Source: Geobacillus sp. 46C-IIa (GTDB taxonomy: Bacteria > Bacillota > Bacilli > Bacillales > Anoxybacillaceae). From it: a stretch of DNA of 64,000 nt. Both the position numbers and the translations under genes were made by a program. The notes below the pieces were generated by a model, which had not been told where the DNA came from, ran no database searches, and saw nothing but the letters and a program-made list of their open reading frames with translations. This document shows positions 15,569 through 25,682 of the stretch, one piece after another. The stretch's first letter is position 1. Every line of letters starts with the position of its first letter. Location: NCBI RefSeq assembly GCF_014679505.1, contig NZ_CP061474.1, positions 2,304,001 to 2,368,000 on the forward strand, in the 5' to 3' direction.

Positions 15569-18343
15569 TTATGCCGAATAATGTTCGTTTACGATGTGCG
15601 CACAGCGTGGACAAAGCGTCGGATGGGACGCGTCAGCACCAACATCCAGCGTCACCGTCCAGCACCGCTCGCACGTCTCGCCTTCCGCCGGGCGGACGAG
15701 AACCGCCACATGGTTGAGTCGTTCGGCTTCGGCCGGCGCGGCGTCATACGGTTCATCGGCGACCGAAAACGCAGAGACGATGAGAAGCTGACGCAAATCC
15801 TCATCGATCGAAGCCAAGAGCGCCCGCGCCTCGTCTTTCGGATAAACGGTGACGCTTGCCGTCAGCGATTTGCCGATCACTTTTTCATTGCGGGCATTCT
15901 CGAGCGCTTTTAAAATGTCATCGCGCACATCCATAAACGCATCCCATTTCGCCAAGAGCGCTTCTTCGCCATCGATGGCGATCGGCTCCGGCATGTCGGT
16001 GAGCTGGACGCTTTCGACTGGCTCTTTCCGGTTCGGGATATGCTCCCACACTTCATCGGCTGTGTGCGGCAAAATCGGCGCGATGAGCTTCGCCAACGCG
16101 ATGACCGTCTCATACAGCACCGTCTGCACGGCGCGGCGGGCGCGCGAATCGGCCGCTTCGATGTATAAGATGTCTTTCGCCATATCCAAATAAAACGCGC
16201 TCAACTCAACCGTGCAAAAATGGTTCATCTCATGATAGACGGCGGCGAAATCGTAGCTGTCATACGCCTTTTTCACTTTGGCGATGAGTTTATTTAATTT
16301 CGCTAACATGTAGCGGTCGATCTCGCCAAGCTCCCCAACCGGCACGGCATGTTGGCTCGGGTCAAAGTCAAACAAGTTGCCGAGCATAAACCGGAACGTA
16401 TTGCGGATTTTCCGGTACACTTCGGACACTTGTTTCAAAATATGGTCGGAGATGCGCACGTCCGCCTGATAGTCGACCGAGGCGACCCAAAGGCGCAAAA
16501 TGTCGGCGCCGAGCTGTTCCATGACTTTGGCCGGCACGACGACGTTGCCGAGCGATTTGCTCATTTTCCGCCCCTCGCCGTCTAAAACGAAGCCGTGGCT
16601 TAACACCCCTTTATACGGCGCTTTGCCGGTAACAGCAACGGCTGTCGACAACGACGAGTTAAACCAACCGCGATATTGGTCAGACCCTTCCAAGTACAAA
16701 TCAGCCGGACGCGCGAGATCATCGCGTTCAACAAGCACCGCTTGGTGGGATGAACCGGAGTCAAACCAGACGTCCATAATATCCGTTTCTTTCGTAAACA
16801 GGCCGTTCGGGCTCGACGGATGGGTGAACCCTTCCGGCAATAACTCTTTCGCCTCGCGCTCAAACCAAACGTTCGAGCCGTACTGGCGGAACAAGTTCGA
16901 CACATGCTCGATCGTCTCATCGGTGATGATCGGCTCACCGTTTTCGCCGTAAAAGACCGGAATCGGCACGCCCCACGCGCGCTGGCGGGAGATGCACCAG
17001 TCGCCGCGGTCGCGCACCATGTTATGGATGCGGATTTCGCCCCATTCTGGCACCCATTTCGTTTCCTTAATGGCGTCAAGGAGCTGGCCGCGAATTTTAT
17101 CAATCGAGGCAAACCATTGCGTCGTCGCCCGGAAGATCGTCGGCTGCTTCGTCCGCCAATCGTGCGGATACGAGTGGGTGATGAAACCGAGCTTCAGGAG
17201 CGCTCCAACTTCTTCGAGCTTTTGCGTAATCGCTTTGTTCGCCTCATCGTAAAACATTCCTGCAAACCCGGGCGCTTCCTCAGTCATATAGCCGCGTTCA
17301 TCGACCGGACAGAGAACCGGAAGCCCGTATTTTTGCCCGACAACAAAGTCGTCTTCCCCGTGGCCTGGCGCCGTATGGACGCAGCCGGTGCCGGCGTCGG
17401 TCGTGACGTGCTCACCGCAGACGACCAACGAATCGCGCTCATAGAACGGATGTTTCGCGACGACGTACTCAAGTTCTTTTCCTTTTACGGTTTTAACGAC
17501 GGACCACGCCTCCCAGCCGACTTCTTGCGCTACCGATTCGGCCAAGGCGGCGGCGACGACGTATTTCTGCCCGTTTGCTTCAACGACACGGTAGTCCAGG
17601 TCCGGGTGAACAGCAATCGCCAAGTTCGCCGGAATCGTCCACGGCGTCGTCGTCCAAATGACGATCCGCTCATCACCGTCAAGCACACCCTTGCCGTCTT
17701 TGACCGGAAACGCGACATAAATTGACGGCGACCGTTTATCTTTATATTCGATTTCCGCTTCAGCGAGCGCCGATTCGCTCGACGGGGACCAATACACCGG
17801 CTTGAGTCCTTTATAAATAAGCCCTTTTTTCGCCATTTCGCCGAACACTTTAATTTGCTGGGCTTCGTATTCCGGTTTGAGGGTGATATACGGGTTGTCC
17901 CAATCGCCGCGCACCCCGAGCCGCTTAAACTGCCGGCGCTGGTTGTCAATTTGTTCATACGCGTATTGTTCGCACAGCTTGCGGAACTCAGCGACGCTCA
18001 TTGATTTGCGGTCGACGCCTTGTTTCGTAAGCGCCGTTTCAATCGGCAGGCCGTGCGTGTCCCAACCAGGCACGTACGGGGCGCAATAGCCGTTCATCGA
18101 TTTGTAGCGGACGATGATGTCTTTTAAAATTTTGTTTAACGCATGGCCCATATGAATGTCGCCGTTGGCATACGGCGGGCCGTCATGCAGGACAAACAGC
18201 GGCCGGCCTTTCGTCCGCTCCTGCACTTTCCGGTAAATGTCCATGTCCTCCCATTTTTTTTGCATTTCCGGCTCCCGCTTCGGCAAGTTGCCGCGCATCG
18301 GAAACTCGGTCTTCGGCATGAGCAGCGTCTCTTTGTAGTCCAT
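15569..18343 (-). CDS. ileS: Isoleucyl-tRNA synthetase
   Basis: IleS charges tRNA-Ile. The 924-residue product has the class I HIGH-type motif [16 protein letters not shown] near residue 60, an editing (CP1) domain containing [14 protein letters not shown], the [12 protein letters not shown] lysine loop near residue 595 and a C-terminal zinc site CERCW...CPRC. It is the bacterial type found in Bacillus. Start ATG 18343 ([14 protein letters not shown]) follows GGAGGAG. An Ile-specific T-box lies upstream. Confidence 0.96.
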   Translation of the reverse strand: MDYKETLLMPKTEFPMRGNLPKREPEMQKKWEDMDIYRKVQERTKGRPLFVLHDGPPYANGDIHMGHALNKILKDIIVRYKSMNGYCAPYVPGWDTHGLPIETALTKQGVDRKSMSVAEFRKLCEQYAYEQIDNQRRQFKRLGVRGDWDNPYITLKPEYEAQQIKVFGEMAKKGLIYKGLKPVYWSPSSESALAEAEIEYKDKRSPSIYVAFPVKDGKGVLDGDERIVIWTTTPWTIPANLAIAVHPDLDYRVVEANGQKYVVAAALAESVAQEVGWEAWSVVKTVKGKELEYVVAKHPFYERDSLVVCGEHVTTDAGTGCVHTAPGHGEDDFVVGQKYGLPVLCPVDERGYMTEEAPGFAGMFYDEANKAITQKLEEVGALLKLGFITHSYPHDWRTKQPTIFRATTQWFASIDKIRGQLLDAIKETKWVPEWGEIRIHNMVRDRGDWCISRQRAWGVPIPVFYGENGEPIITDETIEHVSNLFRQYGSNVWFEREAKELLPEGFTHPSSPNGLFTKETDIMDVWFDSGSSHQAVLVERDDLARPADLYLEGSDQYRGWFNSSLSTAVAVTGKAPYKGVLSHGFVLDGEGRKMSKSLGNVVVPAKVMEQLGADILRLWVASVDYQADVRISDHILKQVSEVYRKIRNTFRFMLGNLFDFDPSQHAVPVGELGEIDRYMLAKLNKLIAKVKKAYDSYDFAAVYHEMNHFCTVELSAFYLDMAKDILYIEAADSRARRAVQTVLYETVIALAKLIAPILPHTADEVWEHIPNRKEPVESVQLTDMPEPIAIDGEEALLAKWDAFMDVRDDILKALENARNEKVIGKSLTASVTVYPKDEARALLASIDEDLRQLLIVSAFSVADEPYDAAPAEAERLNHVAVLVRPAEGETCERCWTVTLDVGADASHPTLCPRCAHIVNEHYSA

Positions 18344-18379
18344 CTTTCTTTGCTCCTCCTCCAAGTATCAAATCAAAAT

Positions 18380-18665
18380 AAAAAACCGTCCTCTCCCGGC
18401 AAGGGACGAGAACGGTCTCGCGGTACCACCCTTTTTGGCCATGGCAACTCAACGCATAGCCCACTTTTCATTCGTAACGGGAATGACGCGCCATGGCCTA
18501 CTTGACGTTCGGCATGGAACTCCAGGGTGATGTTCACTCTTGCGCCGATGCCGGGCTTCCACCGTCCCCGGCTCGCTGCGATCAGCTGTTCAAGAGCTAC
18601 TGTCCCTTTCATCGTCGCTCGCATGTTTTCGTCGACAAAAGTCAACCGCACCAATGACGGTCAGC
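18380..18665 (-). promoter_or_regulatory. T-box riboswitch (tRNA-Ile sensing) upstream of ileS
   Basis: On the minus strand the T-box sequence AGGGTGGTACCGCG is present at 18419-18432, immediately before a terminator with arms built from ACCGTTCTCGTCCC and GGGAGAGGACGGT (18384-18416) and a T6 tract. In stem I the context GTGAACATCACC places an ATC (Ile) codon at 18529-18531 as the likely specifier. Uncharged tRNA-Ile should favour the antiterminator and raise ileS expression. Confidence 0.93.
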
Positions 18666-18684
18666 ACAGCGATTTTTGCCATTT

Positions 18685-18714
18685 ATTATAAATGAGACAA
18701 ATAGCGCTCGTCAA
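18685..18714 (-). promoter_or_regulatory. Sigma-A promoter for the ileS T-box transcript
   Basis: The minus strand has -35 TTGACG (18709-18714), an 18-base spacer and -10 TATAAT (18685-18690), located just upstream of the T-box leader. The -35 overlaps the divIVA stop codon. Confidence 0.75.
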
Positions 18715-19223
18715 GGCTGGGACAGCGGTTCTTTTGCCTCTTCTTCCAAATCGGGCGTCTCGTATTCCATCAAATCGTCCCAGTCGCGGCTGTTGATCAT
18801 GTCGAGCTGCGCCTCGACCAACATGCGGAAGCGGGCGCGGAACACCTTCGACTGCCGCTTGAGTTCCTCGATTTCCAGCGCGATTTTCCGCGATTTGGCC
18901 AGCGCATCGCCGATAATGCGTTCAGCGTTTTTCTCCGCTTCTTTAATGATCAGCTTCGCCTCTTTTTGTGCATTGCGCTTTACTTCCTCCGCCGTTTCTT
19001 GGGCGACAAGAATCGACTTGTTCAACGTTTCCTCAATATTGGAAAAATAGTTTAGTTTTTCTGTCAGCTCCGCAACTTTTTCTTCGAGCTGCCGCTTTTC
19101 GCGAATGAGCATTTCATAGTCTTTAATGACTTGATCAAGAAACTCGTTCACTTCATCTTCGTCATACCCGCGAAATCCGCGGCTGAATTCCTTGTTGTGA
19201 ATATCTAATGGCGTTAACGGCAC
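18711..19223 (-). CDS. divIVA: DivIVA, cell-pole and septum localisation protein
   Basis: DivIVA binds curved membrane at poles and septa and recruits Min and sporulation chromosome-anchoring proteins. The 170-residue product has the conserved lipid-binding N-terminus PLTPLDIHNKEF...FRGYDEDEVNEFLDQV and long coiled coils (ANIEETLNKSILVAQ-type segment, KNAERIIGDALAKSRKIALE). The start is GTG 19223 (VPLTPLDIH) after GGAGGTG, matching the B. subtilis MPLTP start. It ends a ylm/sepF cell-division gene string. Confidence 0.95.
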   Translation of the reverse strand: MPLTPLDIHNKEFSRGFRGYDEDEVNEFLDQVIKDYEMLIREKRQLEEKVAELTEKLNYFSNIEETLNKSILVAQETAEEVKRNAQKEAKLIIKEAEKNAERIIGDALAKSRKIALEIEELKRQSKVFRARFRMLVEAQLDMINSRDWDDLMEYETPDLEEEAKEPLSQP

Positions 19224-19299
19224 AACGGCCACCTCCGTCTCCATCGTTCCTTTTCTTCGTTAATTCGACACGATTTGCCCATTTCCTGCTCCCGCTCGA

Positions 19300-20073
19300 T
19301 TATTTTTGTCGGCCGATGCGCACGAGCCAGCGTTCCTTTTTCGTCGGCCCTTCCACCGAAAACAGCTTGCAGCGGCCAAACCCGCGCGCCGACAACACAT
19401 CGCCCGGCCCGCAGACGAAATCAGGCTTGTCCACCACCTTCCAATTCACTTTGACAAGTCCGCTTTCGACAAGCGTCCGCGCCTTGTCGCGCGCGAGGCG
19501 GAATGCTTGGGCGAGCACAGCATCGAGCCGCAGCGAAGAGACCGTCACCGTCCCTTCTTGCCACGTTTCTTCAAGCGGCATGGCAGCTGACAGCGGCAAC
19601 AACTCAAGCGAAACCGGCGCTTTGCCGATCGTCCCGACATGGAGGCGAATGTAATCGGCCACCTCGGCGGCGGCAAAAAATTGGATCTCTCCTCCTTGGA
19701 CGAGAATATCGCCGAACTTGCCGCGCCGCAAGCCGAGCGACATGAGCGCTCCTAAGACGTCGCGGTGTTCAAGGGAAATGAATTTATCCGGATAGCGGAC
19801 AGCAAACAAGACGATGCCATAGTCGCCTTCATCCGGCTCAATATACGTCGGATAAAGAAACGCCCGCCTCCGCTCGGCGAACGGGGCGCCGCCGAAAAAG
19901 GATACGCGCACATCCTCATCGCTGCCAATGACGCTTTGGACGATTTGCTGCTCGCGCGGGTCAAGGAAATCCGTCAGCTTCGGCGCGTATTGGCGGCTCA
20001 CCGTTTCCTTCCACTCGAGCACTTGGTCAATGAATTGGTGTTCCTCTTTACGAAAGTGCTGATACAATTCCAT
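19300..20073 (-). CDS. ylmH: YlmH (RqcP2), S4-domain RNA-binding ribosome quality control protein
   Basis: The 257-residue product has an N-terminal YlmH-type domain (YQHFRKEEHQFIDQVLEW) and a C-terminal S4 domain near residues 180-240 (VTVSSLRLDAVLAQAFRLAR, VKVNWKVVDKPDF). Family members bind stalled 50S particles and were recently named RqcP2 in B. subtilis, acting with RqcH. Its gene lies between divIVA and ylmG. rqcH itself is at the other end of this window segment, so two RQC factors are linked within 20 kb. Confidence 0.9.
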   Translation of the reverse strand: MELYQHFRKEEHQFIDQVLEWKETVSRQYAPKLTDFLDPREQQIVQSVIGSDEDVRVSFFGGAPFAERRRAFLYPTYIEPDEGDYGIVLFAVRYPDKFISLEHRDVLGALMSLGLRRGKFGDILVQGGEIQFFAAAEVADYIRLHVGTIGKAPVSLELLPLSAAMPLEETWQEGTVTVSSLRLDAVLAQAFRLARDKARTLVESGLVKVNWKVVDKPDFVCGPGDVLSARGFGRCKLFSVEGPTKKERWLVRIGRQK

Positions 20074-20193
20074 TCCCGTTCACTCCGTATCCATTAAAGA
20101 AAGGAACCCGCAATGGATTCCTCTCGATGAGTGCCGCCCATTGACCTTTATCATCAGGCTGCAGCGGACGCCGCCAGCGCGAAAAAACGGCGG

Positions 20194-20466
20194 CTAAAAC
20201 TGCGCTTCAAGGATATCAAACAACGCATACAGCCCTCTTGTCGCAAATTCAAGGACAATAAAGGCGATGATCGGGGAGATGTCAATGATGCCAAGCGGCG
20301 GAATGACGCGCCGAAACGGCTCCAAATACGGCTCGCAAATGGCGGCAAGCAGCTGGCCAAACCGCGTCTCGCGGGCGTTCGGAAACCATGACATTAAAAT
20401 ATAAATGATCAACGCATATGAATATACTTGAATGAGCGTCGTCAAAAACGTAAGCACATAATCCAA
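20194..20466 (-). CDS. ylmG: YggT-family membrane protein YlmG
   Basis: The 90-residue product has two hydrophobic segments ([21 protein letters not shown] and an [16 protein letters not shown] segment) flanking a conserved [15 protein letters not shown] loop and the [13 protein letters not shown] motif typical of YggT proteins. The family lies beside sepF and divIVA in Firmicutes and is implicated in envelope or division processes; the mechanism is unknown. It starts three bases after the sepF stop. Confidence 0.88.
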   Translation of the reverse strand: MDYVLTFLTTLIQVYSYALIIYILMSWFPNARETRFGQLLAAICEPYLEPFRRVIPPLGIIDISPIIAFIVLEFATRGLYALFDILEAQF

Positions 20467-20469
20467 CGG

Positions 20470-20901
20470 CTACCACCTCTTCATCGGTCTGTCATCCTCG
20501 CCGTCAAGCGAAATTGCGCCGCTGACGTCGACGTTTTCCGGCGTGCATAAAAAAATTTTCGTGCCGACTTGCTGAATGTCGCCGCCAATGGCATACACGG
20601 TGCCGCTTAAAAAGTCGACGATCCGCTTCGCCTGCTCATGCTGGATGCGCTGCAAATTGACGATGACCGCCCGCCGGCTTTTCAAATGGTCGGCAATCTC
20701 TTGCGCCTCGGCATACACCCGCGGCTCGGCGAGCACGACCTTCGCCGATTTTTGCACGCTTTGCAAGCTGACGACATTCGCCTTGTTTGCCGCCTTCAGC
20801 GGCGGCGCCTCCTCTTCCGGATGCGGCGCTTCATATTCCTCTTCATAGTCTTCGTAGTCTTCCTCTAAAAAATAATCGCGAAATTTTTTCATCAATCCCA
20901 C
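20470..20901 (-). CDS. sepF: SepF, cell division protein
   Basis: SepF bundles FtsZ filaments and anchors them to membrane. The 143-residue product has an amphipathic N-terminus ([20 protein letters not shown]), an acidic linker and a C-terminal ring-forming domain with [20 protein letters not shown] and [17 protein letters not shown]. The start is taken as GTG 20901 (VGLMKKFRD), eight bases after GGAGG; ATG 20892 is an alternative. It sits between ylmE and ylmG. Confidence 0.93.
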   Translation of the reverse strand: MGLMKKFRDYFLEEDYEDYEEEYEAPHPEEEAPPLKAANKANVVSLQSVQKSAKVVLAEPRVYAEAQEIADHLKSRRAVIVNLQRIQHEQAKRIVDFLSGTVYAIGGDIQQVGTKIFLCTPENVDVSGAISLDGEDDRPMKRW

Positions 20902-20913
20902 CGGTCTCACCTC

Positions 20914-21588
20914 CTACATTGATCCGACAAGTGCGCTGCCGATGCGTACAAACGTCGCCCCTTCCTCGATCGCGATCTCATAGTCGTTTGACATGCCCAT
21001 CGACAGCTCGGTGCATGGCGCATGAGCCAAATTTAACGCCTGAACGCGTTCTTTAAGCGTTCGCAATCGGCGGAAACAGGCGCGCAATATGGCTTCATCC
21101 TCCGTATGCGGCGCCATCGTCATCAACCCGATCACTTCAATGCGCGAAAACGAACGAAGCTGTTCGATAAACGGGACCGTCTCCTCAGGGGCGAGCCCGT
21201 GCTTCGTCGCTTCGCCTAATACGTTCACCTGCACAAAACATTTCACCGGACGCACCGCCCGCTTTTCGATCTCCTTCGCGAGCGACAGGCGGTCAAGCGA
21301 ATGAATGTAATCGACTTTATCGATAATCTCCTTCACTTTGCGCGACTGAAGCGTCCCAATAAAATGCCACGTCGCTCGCTTCCCGATCGCCTCGTACTTT
21401 TCGAGCAGTTGGTCGGAACGGTTCTCGCCGAGGTCAGCGATGCCGGCGTCAAGCACTTCTTGCGCCCTTGCCGCATCAATATATTTCGTTACAGCTACGA
21501 TGTGTACGTCGGCCGGATCGCGGCCAACGCGGGCGCAAGCCGCTTCAATTTGCCGGCGAATGGCAGCCAAGTTGTCGCGCACCGTCAT
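20914..21588 (-). CDS. ylmE: YggS-type pyridoxal phosphate homeostasis protein YlmE
   Basis: The 224-residue product is a single-domain PLP-binding TIM-barrel protein. The PLP lysine lies in [12 protein letters not shown] near residue 35, followed by [24 protein letters not shown] and the phosphate-binding [18 protein letters not shown]. Family members buffer PLP and amino-acid pools. Start ATG 21588 follows GGAGG by seven bases; ATG 21594 overlaps the pgeF stop (ATGA) and is also possible. Confidence 0.92.
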   Translation of the reverse strand: MTVRDNLAAIRRQIEAACARVGRDPADVHIVAVTKYIDAARAQEVLDAGIADLGENRSDQLLEKYEAIGKRATWHFIGTLQSRKVKEIIDKVDYIHSLDRLSLAKEIEKRAVRPVKCFVQVNVLGEATKHGLAPEETVPFIEQLRSFSRIEVIGLMTMAPHTEDEAILRACFRRLRTLKERVQALNLAHAPCTELSMGMSNDYEIAIEEGATFVRIGSALVGSM

Positions 21589-21590
21589 GA

Positions 21591-22409
21591 TCATTCCTCC
21601 CTTCGGCCGATGAACGCCAGCATCCGTCCTGTCGTCCCGCGATCGCGGCGGTGGGAAAAAAACAACGTCTCCTCACAGCTTGTACAGCGTTCCGACACGT
21701 AAATATGGCTGTCCGGAACGCCGGCAGCGATAAGCTGCAGCCGATTCGCCTCCTTTAAGTCAAGCGCATATTGCCTTGGGCTTGTTTCGCGCCATGGCAA
21801 CGGGCTGCCTGCAGGAAGGATCGAGCGCAAACCGTTGATCACCCGATCATCGACCGTGTAGCAGCACGGGCCGATGGCTGGCCCGATGGCAGCATACATA
21901 TCAGTGGGCGCGATGCGCTCTTGCTCCTGCCAAAGACGCACCATATTTTTGGCGATGCCGCCGGCCGTTCCCCGCCACCCGGCATGGGCAAGGCCGACCA
22001 AGCCGGCCGCTGGAGCCAGAAAATAGACAGGTACACAGTCAGCAAAACAAAGTGCAAGCAACACTCCCGCTTCGTCCGTATACAATCCGTCAGCGCCCCG
22101 AATCGCTGCGGCGAAGTCGTGCGCCCCGTTCCCCCGGTCGCTTTTTGTCACTTTCCGAATCACGGCGCCGTGCACTTGCTCACAGCATACCCAATCATCG
22201 AGCGGAAAAGCGAGCCATTCCGCCAAGCGGCGCCGGTTGTTGACGACAGCGGTGCGGTCGTCGCCAACATGCAACCCCATATTCAACGAAGCGAACGGCC
22301 CTTTGCTTTCTCCGCCTTGTTTCGTCGTCATCCCTGCGACGGCTCCGGCGAACGGGGATGCCCCGCAGCGGAGCCATCCGTGGGCCATTTGTTGAAAAAT
22401 GTCCGGCAT
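21591..22409 (-). CDS. pgeF: YfiH/PgeF family protein YlmD (peptidoglycan editing factor / laccase-domain nucleoside enzyme)
   Basis: The 272-residue product has the conserved metal or active-site residues of the family: CCEQVHG near residue 78, [12 protein letters not shown] with the Cys, and [13 protein letters not shown] with the His. E. coli YfiH is linked to peptidoglycan editing, and related proteins have purine nucleoside phosphorylase activity; which applies here cannot be read from sequence. Start ATG 22409 ([11 protein letters not shown]) is chosen by family alignment; the Shine-Dalgarno is weak. Confidence 0.88.
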   Translation of the reverse strand: MPDIFQQMAHGWLRCGASPFAGAVAGMTTKQGGESKGPFASLNMGLHVGDDRTAVVNNRRRLAEWLAFPLDDWVCCEQVHGAVIRKVTKSDRGNGAHDFAAAIRGADGLYTDEAGVLLALCFADCVPVYFLAPAAGLVGLAHAGWRGTAGGIAKNMVRLWQEQERIAPTDMYAAIGPAIGPCCYTVDDRVINGLRSILPAGSPLPWRETSPRQYALDLKEANRLQLIAAGVPDSHIYVSERCTSCEETLFFSHRRDRGTTGRMLAFIGRREE

Positions 22410-22541
22410 TCGCGTCAACCTCACGCTTTTTTTGTAGATTTTTATCACTTTTTTTCCTATTTTATCATAGTTTGCTTAAACGTGATAACCTTTATTTGCA
22501 ATTTTGTCGAAACATTCGTGGCATCACGCCGTCTCCTCGCT

Positions 22542-22781
22542 TCAGTCCGTATCGTGAAGGCGGACTAAAATGACATCGGTCCCGATTTTGACGATGTTTT
22601 GCCACGGAATGACGACCGCTTCCTCACGCCCGAACAGCCCGAGCACCTTTCCGGCGCCTAAAATAATCAATGAACGAATTTTTCCTGTATCGAGATCGAT
22701 GTCAATATCCCCGATATTGCCGAGCTTTTTCCCATTGGCCACATTGACAACATCTTTCGTCTGAAATTCGGAAATCCTCAT
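22542..22781 (-). CDS. ylmC: YlmC/YmxH family PRC-barrel sporulation protein
   Basis: A 79-residue protein (MRISEFQTKDVVNVANG) with a PRC-barrel-like fold: KKLGNIGDIDIDLDTGKIRS followed by VVIPWQNIVKIGTDVILVRL. YlmC/YmxH proteins are sporulation-associated in Bacillus with undefined mechanism. It lies downstream of sigG on the same strand, separated by the sigG terminator. Confidence 0.85.
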   Translation of the reverse strand: MRISEFQTKDVVNVANGKKLGNIGDIDIDLDTGKIRSLIILGAGKVLGLFGREEAVVIPWQNIVKIGTDVILVRLHDTD

Positions 22782-22856
22782 CACGGTTCATTCCCCCGCC
22801 TTTCCTCTCCTCTTTTTCATCTATATGACACCGCCAAACCGGTTATGTGCCAAAGA

Positions 22857-22877
22857 AAAAAGGCTGCTCCAGCAGCC
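22857..22877 (-). terminator. Terminator after sigG
   Basis: The stem GGCTGCTGGAGCAGCC (perfect self-complementary arms) is followed on the minus strand by TTTTTTCTTT immediately after the sigG stop. Confidence 0.85.
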
Positions 22878-22879
22878 GC

Positions 22880-23659
22880 TCACACTTGGATATTTTTATT
22901 CATTTGCCGGATCGCTGCTTTTTCCAGCCGCGATACTTGCGCCTGGGAAATGCCGATTTCTTCAGCCACTTCCATTTGTGTTTTCCCTTGGAAAAACCGT
23001 TTGCGGATGATCATTTTTTCGCGCTCATTTAACCGCCTCAAGCCCTCTTTCAATGCGATTTCTTCAATCCATTGGCTGTCGCGGTTGCGCTCGTCGCTCA
23101 GCTGATCCATCACATAAATCGGGTCGCCGCCGTCATTGTAAATCGGTTCGAATAATGAAACCGGATCTTGAATGGCATCAAGGGCAAAAACGACTTCTTC
23201 ATGGGCGACGCCAAGCTCTTTCGCGATCTCTTCCGTCGAAGGCTCTTTCGCCGTCTCGCTCATGAGCCGCTCCCGCACTTGCAGCGCTTTGTAGGCGATG
23301 TCGCGCAGCGAACGCGAGACGCGGATCGGATTATTGTCACGCAAATAGCGGCGGATTTCGCCGATAATCATCGGCACCGCATAGGTGGAAAACTTGACAT
23401 TTTGATTTAAATCAAAATTATCAATCGATTTCATAAGTCCGATGCAGCCGACTTGAAACAAATCATCAACAAACTCGCCGCGGTTGTTAAAGCGCTGGAT
23501 GACGCTCAACACGAGGCGCAAATTGCCGTTTACTAATTTTTCTCTCGCTTCCAAATCCCCTTCATGCATCCGTTGAAACAGTTCGCGCATTTCTTCATTT
23601 TTGAGGACGGGAAGCTTTGAAGTATCCACGCCGCAAATCTCGACTTTGTTCCTCGTCAA
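22880..23659 (-). CDS. sigG: Sigma-G, late forespore sigma factor
   Basis: SigG directs late forespore transcription. The 259-residue product has sigma region 2 (EKLVNGNLRLVLSVIQRFNN, VDDLFQVGCIGLMKSIDNFD, VKFSTYAVPMIIGEIRRYLR), region 3 and the region 4 helix-turn-helix (TQMEVAEEIGISQAQVSRLE). The N-terminal anti-sigma gate segment NKVEICGVDTSKLPVLKNEE is near-identical to B. subtilis SigG. I chose TTG 23659 because GGGAGG lies seven bases upstream. A separate forespore-type promoter is visible upstream. Confidence 0.96.
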   Translation of the reverse strand: MTRNKVEICGVDTSKLPVLKNEEMRELFQRMHEGDLEAREKLVNGNLRLVLSVIQRFNNRGEFVDDLFQVGCIGLMKSIDNFDLNQNVKFSTYAVPMIIGEIRRYLRDNNPIRVSRSLRDIAYKALQVRERLMSETAKEPSTEEIAKELGVAHEEVVFALDAIQDPVSLFEPIYNDGGDPIYVMDQLSDERNRDSQWIEEIALKEGLRRLNEREKMIIRKRFFQGKTQMEVAEEIGISQAQVSRLEKAAIRQMNKNIQV

Positions 23660-23699
23660 GTTGTTCCCTCCCATCAGGAGATGCTAAGTCGTCAGTTTT

Positions 23700-23729
23700 C
23701 AGTATCTCCTTGGGAGGGAAAAATATGCA
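23700..23729 (-). promoter_or_regulatory. Candidate sigma-F/sigma-G promoter of sigG
   Basis: Minus strand: TGCATA (23724-23729), a 17-base spacer and GATACTG (23700-23706), resembling the sigma-G pattern TGMATA ... CATACTA. It lies 41 bases upstream of the TTG start, behind the sigE terminator. This fits autoregulated sigG, but the call rests on a degenerate consensus. Confidence 0.5.
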
Positions 23730-23745
23730 CAGCCCGTCCGCGCCG

Positions 23746-23768
23746 AAAAAAGCGGCGGAGCATCCGCC
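23746..23768 (-). terminator. Terminator after sigE
   Basis: Arms GGCGGA/TCCGCC with a three-base loop followed on the minus strand by GCTTTTTT. It separates the spoIIGA-sigE unit from sigG. Confidence 0.75.
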
Positions 23769-23779
23769 CTCGCCGCCAG

Positions 23780-24499
23780 CTACATCATTTTATTGAATTC
23801 TTTGCGCAACCGTTTAATGATCCGCTTTTCAAGCCGCGATATGTACGATTGCGAAATGCCGAGCAAATCGGCGACATCTTTTTGCGTTTTTTCTTCACCG
23901 CCGGAAAGGCCAAAACGCAGTTCCATAATTTGTTTTTCGCGGTCGCTCAACTGGCGCAAGGCGTTCAGCAGCAGGCGCCGATCAACGTCCGCTTCCAAGT
24001 CTTTCGTAATCACGTCGTCTTCCGTGCCGAGCACATCGGACAGCAGCAGTTCATTGCCGTCCCAGTCAATATTCAACGGCTCATCAAACGACACTTCCGC
24101 CCGCACTTTGTTGTTGCGTCGCAAATACATTAAAATTTCGTTTTCAATGCAGCGCGACGCATATGTCGCCAGCTTGATCTTCTTCTCTGGGTTGAATGTG
24201 TTGACCGCCTTAATGAGGCCGATCGTTCCAATGCTGATCAAATCTTCAATGTGAATGCCGGTGTTTTCAAATTTGCGCGCGATGTAAACGACAAGGCGCA
24301 AGTTGCGCTCGATGAGCAGCGACCGCGCCGTCTCATCGCCGGTTGCCAACCGTTCGATCAGCCGTTCCTCTTCCTCTTTCGTCAGCGGCGGAGGGAGCGC
24401 TTCACTGCCGCCGATATAGTAAATCTCATCCGTCTTCAAACCGAGCTTGGCAAGGAGCTTATACAACCAATACATGAAGCGAAGTTTCCACCTTTTCAT
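23780..24499 (-). CDS. sigE: Pro-sigma-E, early mother-cell sigma factor
   Basis: SigE is made as an inactive membrane-bound precursor cleaved by SpoIIGA. The 239-residue product has the amphipathic prosequence ([20 protein letters not shown]) before the conserved [13 protein letters not shown] processing region, then region 2 ([40 protein letters not shown]) and region 4 ([20 protein letters not shown]). Start ATG 24499 follows AAGGGGGA. It is 50 bases downstream of spoIIGA, forming the spoIIG unit. Confidence 0.97.
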   Translation of the reverse strand: MKRWKLRFMYWLYKLLAKLGLKTDEIYYIGGSEALPPPLTKEEEERLIERLATGDETARSLLIERNLRLVVYIARKFENTGIHIEDLISIGTIGLIKAVNTFNPEKKIKLATYASRCIENEILMYLRRNNKVRAEVSFDEPLNIDWDGNELLLSDVLGTEDDVITKDLEADVDRRLLLNALRQLSDREKQIMELRFGLSGGEEKTQKDVADLLGISQSYISRLEKRIIKRLRKEFNKMM

Positions 24500-24549
24500 C
24501 AAAATCCCCCTTCTAAACGGATAAAAAGCGAGTATGATATAGTAACGAA

Positions 24550-25458
24550 CTACGAAGCGGTCAGTTTTCTTCCCGCCTGCACCATTTTCGGATGAACGAT
24601 GCAGTCGTACTCCCCATCGACCGATAGCGGATCGGCGCTTAAGGCGACGAGCCCTTGTTTCACCTCAAGCCATTGATCTTCATACAAAAGCAGCATGCGG
24701 TCCGGCTTGACCGCCATCATCATTTGCGGGCCGCTCCCGATCGCGCGGTACGGAATGAGGCGGAGGCGATGGGCCCACTGCCTGGGCGGATCGTCAAACG
24801 TCATGGCCGCCATGTGCATCGTCAGCTCCTCGGGCAGCACTTCCTTTGCTTTTTCTCGGTCAACAACCATCACCGGCGTTTTCGTCACCGGATCGAACAG
24901 CTGGTTGCCGCTGTCAATGAGCCCGCGCAGCGCCAGCGGCCGGCCCTCCCAGACAACGATGACATCGATAATATGTTCAAAACGCAGTTTTTTCTCACGA
25001 ATATTTTCCACACGATGGCGGGAAAAGAGCCATAAAGCCGGGAACCCGATCACGACAAACAGCCAGCTGACCGGATCGCCCGCCCCAGGGGGCACCATCA
25101 ACCATTCTTGCTGAACGGACAGCTGCGGCGCGAACAAATAATGAACTGCCAGCATGCCGCCGCCGACCGCGAACGTGGCAAAGTAAAACGCCAGCATGTT
25201 CTCGATTATATAGCGCGGCCGCTTAAAGCCAAAAGCAGCGAGCACGATCAAGACCGACACAGCCACTTTCACAAGCGGATGCTGGGCGATGGCGGAAAAC
25301 GGGGTAAACAGCAACACGACAAGCAGCGAACCGATCAACGCCCCAGCCAACAGACGCCACCAGACGATCGGCCGCTTGAGCATGAGCGCCGTCAGCCAAA
25401 GAAGCAATGCGTCAAAACAGACGTTCAACAGCCAAATCACATCGACGTAAACGACCAA
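24550..25458 (-). CDS. spoIIGA: SpoIIGA, pro-sigma-E processing aspartic protease
   Basis: The 302-residue product has five N-terminal hydrophobic segments ([20 protein letters not shown] onward) and a C-terminal protease domain with the catalytic motif [14 protein letters not shown] (Asp in DSG) plus [11 protein letters not shown]. SpoIIGA dimerises in the septal membrane after SpoIIR signalling from the forespore. The start is TTG 25458 ([12 protein letters not shown]), eight bases after GGAGGGGG and matching the family N-terminus; the longer frame is not supported. Confidence 0.95.
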   Translation of the reverse strand: MVVYVDVIWLLNVCFDALLLWLTALMLKRPIVWWRLLAGALIGSLLVVLLFTPFSAIAQHPLVKVAVSVLIVLAAFGFKRPRYIIENMLAFYFATFAVGGGMLAVHYLFAPQLSVQQEWLMVPPGAGDPVSWLFVVIGFPALWLFSRHRVENIREKKLRFEHIIDVIVVWEGRPLALRGLIDSGNQLFDPVTKTPVMVVDREKAKEVLPEELTMHMAAMTFDDPPRQWAHRLRLIPYRAIGSGPQMMMAVKPDRMLLLYEDQWLEVKQGLVALSADPLSVDGEYDCIVHPKMVQAGRKLTAS

Positions 25459-25502
25459 ACGGCAAGCCCCCTCCCCCGCCCACATTGGCTTTGTCTGAAA
25501 CA

Positions 25503-25570
25503 AGTATATAGCACCTTACGAGGGAAAGTCTGTCAATCGGTGATGGTGAAAAAAAGGATGTTTTGTCAAA
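25503..25570 (-). promoter_or_regulatory. Spo0A-activated spoIIG promoter with 22-base spacer
   Basis: The minus strand has -35 TTGACA (25531-25536), a 22-base spacer and -10 TATACT (25503-25508), matching the peculiar over-long spacing of the B. subtilis spoIIG promoter. TGTCAAA at 25564-25570 and the TGTCAAT overlapping the -35 resemble 0A boxes (TGTCGAA). In the known mechanism Spo0A-P repositions RNA polymerase on this promoter. Confidence 0.8.
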
Positions 25571-25639
25571 GCGTGAGGAAATACGGCGGATCCATCAGAC
25601 CGGGCGCAACTAGGCGAGGGGAAAAACGTGATGTCAATA

Positions 25640-25678
25640 AAAACAGGCATGAACAAACCAGTTGTTCATGCCTGTTTT
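25640..25678 (-). terminator. Terminator after ftsZ
   Basis: Perfect 17-bp arms (AAAACAGGCATGAACAA and complement) with a five-base loop, followed on the minus strand by TTTATTG. Because both ends are A/T flanked it could act on both strands. Confidence 0.9.
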
Positions 25679-25682
25679 CAGC

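Noticed and set aside
16904..17725. 273-codon plus-strand frame opposite ileS
   Set aside because: Shadow of ileS; no family motifs and extreme Arg content.
21771..22568. 265-codon plus-strand frame opposite pgeF
   Set aside because: Shadow of pgeF extending into the AT-rich gap; no ribosome-binding site.
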